From positions 1-5,673 of the forward strand of contig JASJAL010000323.1 in assembly GCA_030067055.1 (NCBI GenBank): 5,673 nucleotides of DNA, in the 5' to 3' direction. The stretch is from Kiloniellales bacterium. Its GTDB lineage: Bacteria > Pseudomonadota > Alphaproteobacteria > Kiloniellales > JAKSBE01. The notes beneath the pieces are model-generated. The model was not told the origin of the DNA, searched no databases, and saw nothing but the letters and a program-made list of their open reading frames with translations. A program made the position numbers and the translations under genes. Below, piece after piece: positions 1 through 5,666 of this stretch. The first letter of the stretch is position 1; each line of letters starts with the position of its first letter.

Positions 1-2908
1 GGCGCTGGGCGCCGGTCTGTAAGATCGCCTCGCGCCCGGTGGGGGCACTTTCCTTGAGCCGGTCGAAGGTGTCGATCAGCACGATGTTGTTGTTGACCAC
101 GATGCCGGCGAGCGCGATCACGCCGATCCCGGACATGACGATGCCGAAGGGCTGACCCGTCGCCAGCAGGCCGAGCATGACCCCGATGGTCGACATCACG
201 ACCGCCGAGAGGATCAGGAAGGCGCTGTAGAAGCTGTTGAACTGGGTCACCAGGATGATCGCCATCATGAACAGCGCGATGACGAAGGCCTTCTGCAGAA
301 AGGCCTGGGCCTCCTTCTGTTCCTGATCCTCGCCCTTGAAGCGGACCGATACCCGGGGATCGATTTCCGCCGCCGCCAGCCAGGTCTTGAGCTCCTGGAC
401 TTTGTCGTCGGCCAGGATCTTCTCGCCGGTCGCCGGGTCGAAGCCGACGTCCGCACGGAGGGTCATCACCCGGCTGCCGTCGACCCGGCGCAGCATGCTG
501 ACCCGCGGCTTGGGGCTGCGGGTCACGAAGTTGGAGATCGGAACCAGCCCGGTCTTGGTCTGAACCCTGATCTGGTCCAGGTAGTCGACCCTTCGGTAAA
601 CCTCGGGGAGACGGACCACGATGTCGATCTCGTCGTCGCTCTCGTCCGGCCGGTACCCGCCCAGCTTCATGCCATTGGTGACCATGCGGATATAGGAGCC
701 GAGCAGGCTGACGTCGGCGCCGTACTTCGCGGCCTCGGCGCGGTCGACCTCGATCTGCCATTCGATTCCGGGCATCGGCAGGCCGTCCTCGAGATCGACG
801 AGGCCGGTCATGCTGCGAAGCTTGTCGTAGATCTTGAATACGGTGGGCGCGATCAGCTCGGGAAAATCCGAGGCGATCTCGAGCTGGATCGGCTTGCCGA
901 CCGGCGGGCCAGCTTCCTGCTTCCTGGTCTCGATGAAGATGCCGGCCAGGTTCGACGCGCGCTGCCGCAGGTCAGCCATGATCTCGTCGGCCGGACGCCG
1001 CAGGTTCCAGTCGACGAACTCCAGCCGAATCGTGCCGATGATGTCTTCCGGCTCGTTGTTCCTGCGGCCAGAGGAGGCGCGGCTGCGGGCGTAGATGGCG
1101 TGGAACTCGCCCCGCTCGCGCTGCAGGTCGAGCACCCGTGCCTCGACCTGGCGCAGCAGGAAATCCCGTTCCTCGATCGAAAGGTTGCCGCGGGCGTGGA
1201 TCTGCAGCGCCGCGTTGTCCGGCTCGACGTCGGGGAAAAACTCGATGCCCTTGCCGAAGTAGCCGTAGGCCGCCAGAGCGCCGATCAGCAGGAGAAAGGC
1301 GACCATCAGAACCTTGGCCGGGCGTTTCAGCAAGAAGCCAAGCGCCCGCAGATAGGTTCCGGTCATGCCGTGGACACGGTCGAGGCTCATCGCTTGCCCG
1401 GCGGCGATGGCCTTGGCGGTCTCGGGATCGGCGCCGCCGCCGGACTTGCCGAAGAGGGCGCCCAGAGTGGGTACGAAGATCAGCGCCATCAGCAAGGAGG
1501 CGGTCAGGGTGGCGACCAGGGTGATCGGCAGAAACTTCATGAACTCGCCGACGATGCCCGGCCAAAAAATCAGCGGCAGGAAGGCGGCGAGGGTGGTCGC
1601 GGTGGCGGCGATGATCGGCCAGGCCATGCGCTTGGCCGCCAGGCCGTAGGCGCTGCGCTTGTCCAGGCCCTCGCTCATCTTCCGGTCGGCGTATTCGGTC
1701 ACCACGATGGCGCCGTCGACCAGCATGCCCACGGCCAGGATCAGGCTGAACAGCACGACGATGTTGATCGTGAAGCCCAGGGTGGCGAGCACCAGGATTC
1801 CGGTCAGGAAGGATCCGGGGATGGCAACGCCGACCAGCCCGGCCGAGCGCAGGCCCAGCGCCGCGACCACCACGATCATGACCAGCAGTATGGCGCTGGC
1901 CACGTTGTTCTGCAGGTCGGTCAGCATGGTCCGGATGTGGGTCGACTTGTCCTGGCTGTAGGTGACCACCAGGCTCTCGGGCCAGCTGGCCTGTCGTTCG
2001 GCGACCCTGGCGCGCACGCTCTCGATGGTCTCGATGATGTTGGCGCCGGTCCGCTTCTGCACCTCGAGCGCCAGGGCCGGCTTGCCGTTGATTCGTGCGA
2101 AGCCTTGCGCGTCCTTGAAGGTCGGCTTCAAGACACCGATGTCGCCGAAGGTTATCGCGACGTCGCCGTCGACCTTGATCGGCATGTTGAGGATGTCGTC
2201 GACGGACTCGAAGAGGCCGGGCACCTTGATCGAGAAGCGGCCCTGTCCGGTGTCGACGGCGCCTGCCGCGACCAGGCGGTTGGACCGCGACACCGAGGTG
2301 ATGATGTCCTCGGCGTCCAGATTGTAGCTCTCCAGGACCAGGGGATCGACGATCAGCTCTACCTGTTCCTCACGGTCGCCGGCGATGGTGACGTCCAGGA
2401 CGTTTGGGATGCGCAGCAGCTCGTCCTTCAGGCCGCGGGCGATTCGCAAGAGCGTGCGCTCTTGCAGCTCGCCGGACAGGGTCACGACGATCACCGGGAA
2501 GAGGCTGAGGTTGACCTCGTTAACGGTCGGCTCATCGGTCTCGTCGGGCAGCTCGGGCTTGGCCAGGTCGACCTTGTCGCGGACATCGTCCAGCGCTTTG
2601 TCGGCGTCGAAGCCGGCCTCGAACTCGAGCACGACGTTGGCGCCGCCCTCGTAAGCGGTGGCGCGCCGCTCCTTGACCCCTTCGATGCCTTCGAGCTGTT
2701 CCTCCACCGGCTTGATCAGCAGGCGCTCGGCATCCTCCGGCGAGATCCCTTCGTGCGACATCGACACGTAGATCATCGGAATGTTGACGTCCGGATCGGC
2801 TTCCTTGGGCACGGTCATGTAGGCGTAGGTCCCGGCGATCAGGACCAAGACCAAGGTCGCCAGGACGGTCCGCGAATGGCCGAGGGCCGCGTCGATCAGC
2901 GCCCTCAT
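1..2908 (-). CDS. RND-family efflux transporter permease subunit (3' end outside window)
   Basis: This is an inner-membrane proton-driven efflux pump of the RND (AcrB-like, HAE-type) superfamily. I translated the minus strand by hand: 969 codons are open from the ATG at 2908 to the edge, with no stop. The order is TM1 (about residues 13-32), the motif PKEADPDVNIP (34-44), a first porter domain, TM2-TM6 (about 325-485), TM7 (about 530-553), a second porter domain, and TM8-TM10 (about 872-948). The family is usually somewhat over 1,000 residues, so only TM11-12 and the tail are missing. The TM4 motif reads GMLVDGAIVV (V397 D398 G399), where AcrB has VDD (D407, D408). TM10 reads GIVVNNNIVLID (N939-N941), where AcrB has K940. 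The ATG overlaps the fusion-protein stop as ATGA and has no strong Shine-Dalgarno, which points to translational coupling. The fold is certain; the substrate cannot be read from sequence. No outer-membrane partner is visible. Confidence 0.96.
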   Translation of the reverse strand, partial: MRALIDAALGHSRTVLATLVLVLIAGTYAYMTVPKEADPDVNIPMIYVSMSHEGISPEDAERLLIKPVEEQLEGIEGVKERRATAYEGGANVVLEFEAGFDADKALDDVRDKVDLAKPELPDETDEPTVNEVNLSLFPVIVVTLSGELQERTLLRIARGLKDELLRIPNVLDVTIAGDREEQVELIVDPLVLESYNLDAEDIITSVSRSNRLVAAGAVDTGQGRFSIKVPGLFESVDDILNMPIKVDGDVAITFGDIGVLKPTFKDAQGFARINGKPALALEVQKRTGANIIETIESVRARVAERQASWPESLVVTYSQDKSTHIRTMLTDLQNNVASAILLVMIVVVAALGLRSAGLVGVAIPGSFLTGILVLATLGFTINIVVLFSLILAVGMLVDGAIVVTEYADRKMSEGLDKRSAYGLAAKRMAWPIIAATATTLAAFLPLIFWPGIVGEFMKFLPITLVATLTASLLMALIFVPTLGALFGKSGGGADPETAKAIAAGQAMSLDRVHGMTGTYLRALGFLLKRPAKVLMVAFLLLIGALAAYGYFGKGIEFFPDVEPDNAALQIHARGNLSIEERDFLLRQVEARVLDLQRERGEFHAIYARSRASSGRRNNEPEDIIGTIRLEFVDWNLRRPADEIMADLRQRASNLAGIFIETRKQEAGPPVGKPIQLEIASDFPELIAPTVFKIYDKLRSMTGLVDLEDGLPMPGIEWQIEVDRAEAAKYGADVSLLGSYIRMVTNGMKLGGYRPDESDDEIDIVVRLPEVYRRVDYLDQIRVQTKTGLVPISNFVTRSPKPRVSMLRRVDGSRVMTLRADVGFDPATGEKILADDKVQELKTWLAAAEIDPRVSVRFKGEDQEQKEAQAFLQKAFVIALFMMAIILVTQFNSFYSAFLILSAVVMSTIGVMLGLLATGQPFGIVMSGIGVIALAGIVVNNNIVLIDTFDRLKESAPTGREAILQTGAQR

Positions 2909-4005
2909 TCCAGCGCGCCCTGCTGCAGCGGCTCCAAAGTCGCCTCGTCGATGGCTTCGACGACCTGGCCGGGCGTGACGTATTCCTGGCCCACCGTGAT
3001 CAGCGTGACCCGCTCGGGTAGCCCGGCCAGCCAGACCCCTTCGGCATCCTCGCCGATGAGCCGTACCGGCTGGAACTCGACCCGGTTGTCCTCACCCAAG
3101 GTCTTGACGCCGACGGTGCCGTCGTCGGTCAGGCTGAGGATCGCCGGCGAAACCTGATGCGCTGTCGTTTCCGCCGTTGGCAGAATCAGCTCCGCAATCA
3201 GGCCGTCTGGGATCTGGGACCCCGGATTCTCGGCCTCCAGCTCGACCCGGAAGGTCCGGGTTTCCGGATCGGCCACCGCGCTGATGAAACGGACCCGGCC
3301 TTCGAGCTCGCGCAGGCCGACCAAGCGAATCTTGCCGAGGCTGCCGACCGTGATTCGGGCGATGTCTTGCTGCGAGGCGTAGCCGATCGCCAAGATCGGG
3401 TCCAGGTCGACGATTCGAGCCGCGATGTCGCCGATATCCGCGAAGTCGCCAACTTCCATGTGGCGTTCGTCGACCACACCGTCGAATGGCGCGGTCACGA
3501 CGAGGTTCGCCAAGGCGACCTCGGCTTCCTCGACCTCGGCTTCGGCGGCCTCGACTTCGGCCCTGACCGCGGCCAGGTTGGTCTCAGCGCGGAAGCCTTT
3601 CTGCGCCAGCTGCTCGGCCGCTTTGAATTCGATCTGGCGCTGCTTGAGCAGGGCCTTGGCCTTCTGCAGGCGGGCCGGGCGGTATTCCGGCGCCAGCTTG
3701 AGGATGACGTCGCCGGCCTTGACCCGGCTGCCCTTCTCGACCGCCACCTCGATCACCCGACCGCGGGCCTCGGACTTGATGTCGACTGACCGTTCGGCCT
3801 GGGTGTCGCCGCGCAGCAGGGTGCTGGTCCGCCTCGGCACGGCCTCCTGGGTCCGCACGCGGACCTTCGCCGGGCTGTTGGCGATGGAGAGGTCCGCCGG
3901 CGGTTTTTTGGCGACCTGTTCCTCGGCGCCGTTCAGCTGGCCCGAGGCGACCCAGGCGACCGCCGCGATCGCGAGAAGAAGCGAGATGATGTAGGACCGC
4001 TTCAT
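2905..4005 (-). CDS. Efflux RND transporter periplasmic adaptor subunit (HlyD/AcrA-type membrane-fusion protein)
   Basis: This 366-aa periplasmic adaptor would bridge the RND permease to an outer-membrane channel. Residues 1-20 form a hydrophobic N-terminal segment after MKRS. The protein has no cysteine at all, so it is not a lipoprotein like AcrA and is probably held by an uncleaved anchor or exported by a signal peptide. The two halves of the lipoyl-like domain are at about 79-104 (EARGRVIEVAVEKGSRVKAG) and 168-204 (VVTAPFDGVVDERHMEVGD). Between them lies a charged Ala/Glu-rich alpha-helical hairpin (about 108-166). A beta-barrel follows (about 205-275, with DPETRTFRVE at 246-255), then a membrane-proximal domain to about 345. 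The length is normal for the family. The ATG at 4005 is chosen because an in-frame TAG lies shortly upstream and the next Met is at residue 183. The only SD-like match is GGAG, 12 nt upstream, which is rather far. It sits 75 bp downstream of padR and overlaps the permease start. Confidence 0.95.
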   Translation of the reverse strand: MKRSYIISLLLAIAAVAWVASGQLNGAEEQVAKKPPADLSIANSPAKVRVRTQEAVPRRTSTLLRGDTQAERSVDIKSEARGRVIEVAVEKGSRVKAGDVILKLAPEYRPARLQKAKALLKQRQIEFKAAEQLAQKGFRAETNLAAVRAEVEAAEAEVEEAEVALANLVVTAPFDGVVDERHMEVGDFADIGDIAARIVDLDPILAIGYASQQDIARITVGSLGKIRLVGLRELEGRVRFISAVADPETRTFRVELEAENPGSQIPDGLIAELILPTAETTAHQVSPAILSLTDDGTVGVKTLGEDNRVEFQPVRLIGEDAEGVWLAGLPERVTLITVGQEYVTPGQVVEAIDEATLEPLQQGALE

Positions 4006-4080
4006 GAAGGGATCAGGCTCCGGCCGTTGCTAAGACGTGTTACGTGACGCGCGGACATTCCGTTCATCGCCGCCGTCCCG
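4006..4080 (-). other. Short intergenic gap between padR and adaptor gene
   Basis: This 75-bp spacer has no hairpin followed by a T-run on the minus strand and no copy of the CATATATC half-site found upstream of padR. It contains the short repeat ACGTGTTACGTG (4034-4045 region) and the weak GGAG ribosome-binding match for the adaptor. The simplest reading is that padR and the efflux genes share one transcript. An internal promoter cannot be excluded. Confidence 0.5.
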
Positions 4081-4629
4081 CTATTCCGCGACCAGTCGCT
4101 GGCCGCCTTCGGCCTCTTCCAGGAAGCGGTCGCGGTTGGCCAGCAGATAGTCTCGGGCGCCCTTGTAGAGGGCGAGCCCGAATCCGTGAACGAATGCGGG
4201 ACCGGCCTCGATCTGGCAGGCGCCTTCGATCCGGCTCTCCATGGCCGCGATCCGCTCCTCGTAGAGGGCGATCCGGTCGTCGATCAGGCGGCGCAGTTGC
4301 GCGCCCGACATCTGCTCGGCCAGGAAGAGCACGAAGAGGAAGTCCGACCTGAAGCGGTCCGGACCGGGTGGTTTGCCCAGGGCCTCGATCAGGGTGGTTC
4401 GGCCGGCCGGGGTGATGGAATAGACCTTCTTATCCGGCCGCTTGTCCTGAGGCATGGCCCGGCCGCTGACCAGGCCATCCCGCGCAAGGCTGCCCAAGGC
4501 CGGGTAGATCGAGCCGAAGCCGGTGTCCTGGAAATGACTGAAGGGCGGATCTTCGAGGGTCTTCTTGATCTCGTAGCCGCTGGCGTCGCCGCGGCTCAAG
4601 ACTGCCAGGCAGAGCGTCTTGGCGTCCAT
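4081..4629 (-). CDS. PadR-family transcriptional regulator
   Basis: This 182-aa protein is probably a dimeric DNA-binding repressor. Residues about 5-80 form the PadR winged helix-turn-helix: LAVLSRGDASGYEIKKTLED (8-27), GFGSIYPALGSLARDGLVSG (37-56, containing the recognition helix) and a wing KKVYSITPAGR (67-77). Residues about 93-172 are predicted helical, as in the C-terminal dimerisation domain of the longer PadR/AphA-like members. The length fits that group. The start is supported by GGAGG at 4634-4638, 4 nt from the ATG. It is the first gene of the padR/adaptor/permease unit. PadR proteins next to efflux genes commonly repress them and are released by the exported compound; that role here is inferred from position and from the palindromes at 4654-4704. 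The ligand is unknown. C7 and C138 are the only cysteines, and nothing indicates a redox sensor. Confidence 0.93.
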   Translation of the reverse strand: MDAKTLCLAVLSRGDASGYEIKKTLEDPPFSHFQDTGFGSIYPALGSLARDGLVSGRAMPQDKRPDKKVYSITPAGRTTLIEALGKPPGPDRFRSDFLFVLFLAEQMSGAQLRRLIDDRIALYEERIAAMESRIEGACQIEAGPAFVHGFGLALYKGARDYLLANRDRFLEEAEGGQRLVAE

Positions 4630-4653
4630 GGGACCTCCACTGTCGATCTACCA

Positions 4654-4674
4654 CATATATCGACTCGAAATAGA
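4654..4674. promoter_or_regulatory. Candidate PadR operator O1 (degenerate second copy)
   Basis: The left arm CATATATC (4654-4661) is identical to that of O2. After the same 5-nt spacer (GACTC) comes GAAATAGA (4667-4674), matching 5 of 8 bases of the ideal arm GATATATG. The O1 and O2 centres are exactly 30 bp apart, close to three helical turns. In addition, CATATATCGA (4654-4663) and TCGATATATG (4695-4704) form a perfect 10-bp outer inverted repeat across both sites. Confidence 0.45.
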
Positions 4675-4679
4675 TAATA
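4674..4679 (-). promoter_or_regulatory. Possible -10 element of the padR/efflux operon promoter
   Basis: On the minus strand this reads TATTAT (5 of 6 to TATAAT), lying 44 bp before the padR ATG and between the two palindromes. With a 17-bp spacer the -35 hexamer would fall on 4697-4702 inside O2, where it reads TATATC, a poor TTGACA match. A repressor on O1/O2 would block it. The position is suggestive but the -35 is weak. Confidence 0.35.
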
Positions 4680-4683
4680 CCAT

Positions 4684-4704
4684 CATATATCTTTTCGATA
4701 TATG
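4684..4704. promoter_or_regulatory. Candidate PadR operator O2 (perfect 8-5-8 palindrome)
   Basis: The left arm CATATATC (4684-4691) and right arm GATATATG (4697-4704) are exact reverse complements separated by TTTTC. An A/T-rich dyad just upstream of a padR gene is the expected form for autoregulation in this family. It would overlap the -35 zone of a padR promoter whose -10 is at 4674-4679. The palindrome is seen directly; binding by PadR is inferred. Confidence 0.6.
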
Positions 4705-4746
4705 CACGGCAGCGTTGCGCAGGTCGCATGATCGGGCGGTTCCTCG

Positions 4747-4774
4747 AAAATTTTATTTAAATTCAAATATTTGA
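4747..4774. promoter_or_regulatory. A/T block of three abutting palindromes upstream of the FlgC-like gene
   Basis: AAAATTTT (4747-4754), ATTTAAAT (4755-4762) and TCAAATATTTGA (4763-4774) are each perfect palindromes and abut with no gap. The block holds only two G/C bases in 28, inside a strongly GC-rich window. It ends about 50 bp before the ATG at 4824, where an UP-like element, a bendable site or a binding site for an A/T-preferring nucleoid or regulatory protein could act. The function is inferred. Confidence 0.45.
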
Positions 4775-4799
4775 TTTCATATGCGTTTTGGGATAGGCT
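4771..4799 (+). promoter_or_regulatory. Weak candidate promoter for the FlgC-like gene
   Basis: TTGATT (4771-4776, 4 of 6 to TTGACA) is followed after 17 bp by TAGGCT (4794-4799, 3 of 6 to TATAAT). The A/T block lies directly upstream. I see no sigma-28-like (TAAA/GCCGATAA) or sigma-54-like (TGGC/TGC) flagellar promoter in this gap. Assignment is tentative. Confidence 0.22.
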
Positions 4800-4823
4800 G
4801 ACCTGGAGCTTGTTGGAGGGCCC

Positions 4824-5222
4824 ATGAGTCCCGTCTTCCAGATCGCACTATCCGGCCTGAATGCGCAGTCGACCCGGGTCTCGGTCGCTGCGTCGAACAT
4901 CGCCAACGCCCGCAGCGTCGGCGTGAATCCGGCCCCCGGCGCGGACAACAGCAATGCCTATACGCCGCAGCGCGTGCAGCAGGTCTCGGTCGCCGACGGG
5001 GGTGTCCGGGTGGATACCCTGCCGGTCTCGCCGCCCTCCCTGCCGGTCTTCGATCCAAGCAATCCCGACGCAAACGCCGAGGGCGTGGCCTTCCTGCCGA
5101 ACGTCTCGCTGGAGGCCGAACTGGTCGAGGTCTTGCAGGCCTCGGCGGCGTTCAAGGCGAACGTCCAGGTCATCCAGACCCAGGACGAGCTTTTGGGCAG
5201 CCTGGTCGACATCGCGTCCTGA
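4824..5222 (+). CDS. FlgC-like flagellar basal-body rod protein (orphan, divergent)
   Basis: This 132-aa protein resembles the proximal-rod protein FlgC, which forms part of the drive shaft crossing the periplasm. The N-terminus shows the rod-protein pattern ALSGLNAQSTRVSVAASNIAN (8-28) followed by AYTPQRV (45-51). The FlgC-type C-terminal half is FDPSNPDANAEG (76-87), PNVSLEAELVEVLQASAAF (92-110) and KANVQVIQTQDELLGSLVDI (111-130). Length fits FlgC. Differences from what I know of canonical FlgC are a longer loop after ASNIAN (about 29-45), GVAF where GYV is usual, and Leu/Val where the EMVDM helix carries Met. No other flagellar gene adjoins it, whereas flgC normally lies between flgB and fliE or flgD. 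SD GGAGG (4815-4819) is 4 nt before the ATG. It could be a second rod variant, a degenerate spare or a repurposed homologue; homology is firm, role is not. Confidence 0.82.
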   Translation: MSPVFQIALSGLNAQSTRVSVAASNIANARSVGVNPAPGADNSNAYTPQRVQQVSVADGGVRVDTLPVSPPSLPVFDPSNPDANAEGVAFLPNVSLEAELVEVLQASAAFKANVQVIQTQDELLGSLVDIAS

Positions 5223-5238
5223 CGAACTTTTTCTTTTT
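5206..5238 (+). terminator. Weak candidate intrinsic terminator after the FlgC-like gene
   Basis: TCGACA (5206-5211) can pair with TGACGA (5220-5225) with one A-A mismatch around an 8-nt loop; the stop codon lies in the right arm. A T-rich run (5228-5238, five T, C, five T) follows closely. The T-tract is good but the stem is short, so termination efficiency is doubtful. Confidence 0.35.
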
Positions 5239-5299
5239 ACATCATTGATTTAGGGCGCGGCCCTGGCGGCCGTCCGCTTCGAGCAGGGCTGCCACAATT

Positions 5300-5335
5300 C
5301 CGGCCCGGGCTCTTGAAATGACCGCGGGCCGGTCA
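5300..5335. repeat. Overlapping GC-rich inverted repeats in the intergenic region
   Basis: CCGGCCCG (5300-5307) and CGGGCCGG (5325-5332) are an 8-bp perfect inverted repeat with a 17-nt loop. Overlapping it, TGACCG (5319-5324) and CGGTCA (5330-5335) form a 6-bp perfect stem with loop CGGGC. The two cannot form together. No T-run follows on the plus strand, so this is not a standard intrinsic terminator. It may be a stable leader structure or just a by-product of GC-rich sequence. Confidence 0.4.
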
Positions 5336-5407
5336 CATTCCCGCCGTTTCCGATCCCGGTCGGACCACATTCCGCGACGATCTTAGGGTCAGTCACATCG
5401 AATGTGG
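5334..5407 (+). promoter_or_regulatory. CACATTC repeats and possible RNA structure in front of the lipoprotein gene
   Basis: CACATTC occurs at 5334-5340 and 5366-5372 on the plus strand and, inverted, at 5400-5406 (GAATGTG). CCACATTC (5365-5372) and GAATGTGG (5400-5407) are a perfect 8-bp inverted repeat. A closer CACAT (5394-5398) also pairs with ATGTG (5402-5406) around CGA. The last arm takes in the first two G of the Shine-Dalgarno at 5406-5410. The repeats are seen directly; a role as operator or as translation-controlling hairpin is inferred. Confidence 0.4.
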
Positions 5408-5410
5408 AGG
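5406..5410 (+). promoter_or_regulatory. Ribosome-binding site of the small lipoprotein gene
   Basis: GGAGG with a 7-nt spacer to the ATG at 5418 is a near-ideal Shine-Dalgarno and fixes the start. It is notable because its first two bases belong to the right arm of an inverted repeat (5365-5372 with 5400-5407). Confidence 0.75.
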
Positions 5411-5417
5411 ACGGAAC

Positions 5418-5666
5418 ATGAAGCGCCCAATTCTTTTCACCCTCGCTGCTTCCGCGCTGCTTCTGGGCGCCTGCTCCGAGGTCCGCGACGTCCGCTTCGT
5501 CGGCAGCTTGAACGATCCCTACTGCGCGCCCGACGGTTCGGTCGTCTTCGGCATTTTCCCGACGGCTGAAGGCAGCTACCAGCCGATCAAGTCCACCCCG
5601 GAGAACTGCACCTGGCACGCCAAGCGGCAGGATGCGCCGCGCCCGGTCGAGGTGGCGGCCAACTAG
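5418..5666 (+). CDS. Small predicted lipoprotein of unknown function
   Basis: This 82-aa protein begins MKRPILFTLAASALLLGAC, a typical type II signal peptide with lipobox LGAC. Cleavage before C19 and lipidation would leave a 64-residue mature protein. Ser at +2 favours outer-membrane sorting, by the known rule for proteobacteria. The mature part has two further cysteines (C36 in NDPYCAPDG, C64 in PENCTW) that could form a disulfide in the periplasm, and a short hydrophobic stretch SVVFGIFP (41-48). I do not recognise a family. The strong GGAGG, the well-formed signal peptide and the clean stop make it a real gene. It lies 195 bp from the FlgC-like gene behind a possible terminator, so it probably has its own promoter. 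An ATG follows the stop at 5667, but only seven bases remain in the window, too few to call another gene. Confidence 0.8.
   Translation: MKRPILFTLAASALLLGACSEVRDVRFVGSLNDPYCAPDGSVVFGIFPTAEGSYQPIKSTPENCTWHAKRQDAPRPVEVAAN

Noticed and set aside
86..94. TTG triplet run, looking like a small microsatellite.
   Set aside because: It is three AAC codons for the NNN of permease TM10 and is too short to count as a tandem repeat.
1100..3157. A 685-codon open frame on the plus strand, antisense to the permease.
   Set aside because: Its codons lie exactly opposite the permease codons, so a stop would need a TTA, CTA or TCA codon in the sense gene, and these are the rarest codons in GC-rich genomes. The product is a low-complexity Gly/Asp/Gln/His-rich string with no domain, while the minus strand gives a textbook RND protein.
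3157..3789. A 210-codon plus-strand open frame opposite the adaptor gene.
   Set aside because: It is also codon-aligned antisense to a real gene and results from the same codon bias. There is no supporting RBS or recognisable domain.
4186..4677. A 163-codon plus-strand open frame opposite padR.
   Set aside because: It is codon-aligned antisense to padR, which has an unmistakable PadR domain and a good RBS. The predicted product has no family resemblance.
4763..4954. A 63-codon minus-strand open frame running from inside the FlgC-like gene into the A/T block.
   Set aside because: It starts inside a recognisable gene, has no RBS seen, and its tail simply reads through the A/T-rich palindromes.
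5252..5276. GC-rich imperfect inverted repeat after the T-tract (around GGCGCGGCCCTGGCGGCC), considered as a terminator.
   Set aside because: Only about five contiguous pairs form and the T-run lies on the wrong side for the plus strand, so it does not fit an intrinsic terminator.
5250..5618. A 122-codon minus-strand open frame across the lipoprotein gene and its leader.
   Set aside because: It opposes a gene with a clear lipoprotein signal peptide and GGAGG. The translated product has no signal, domain or convincing start context.
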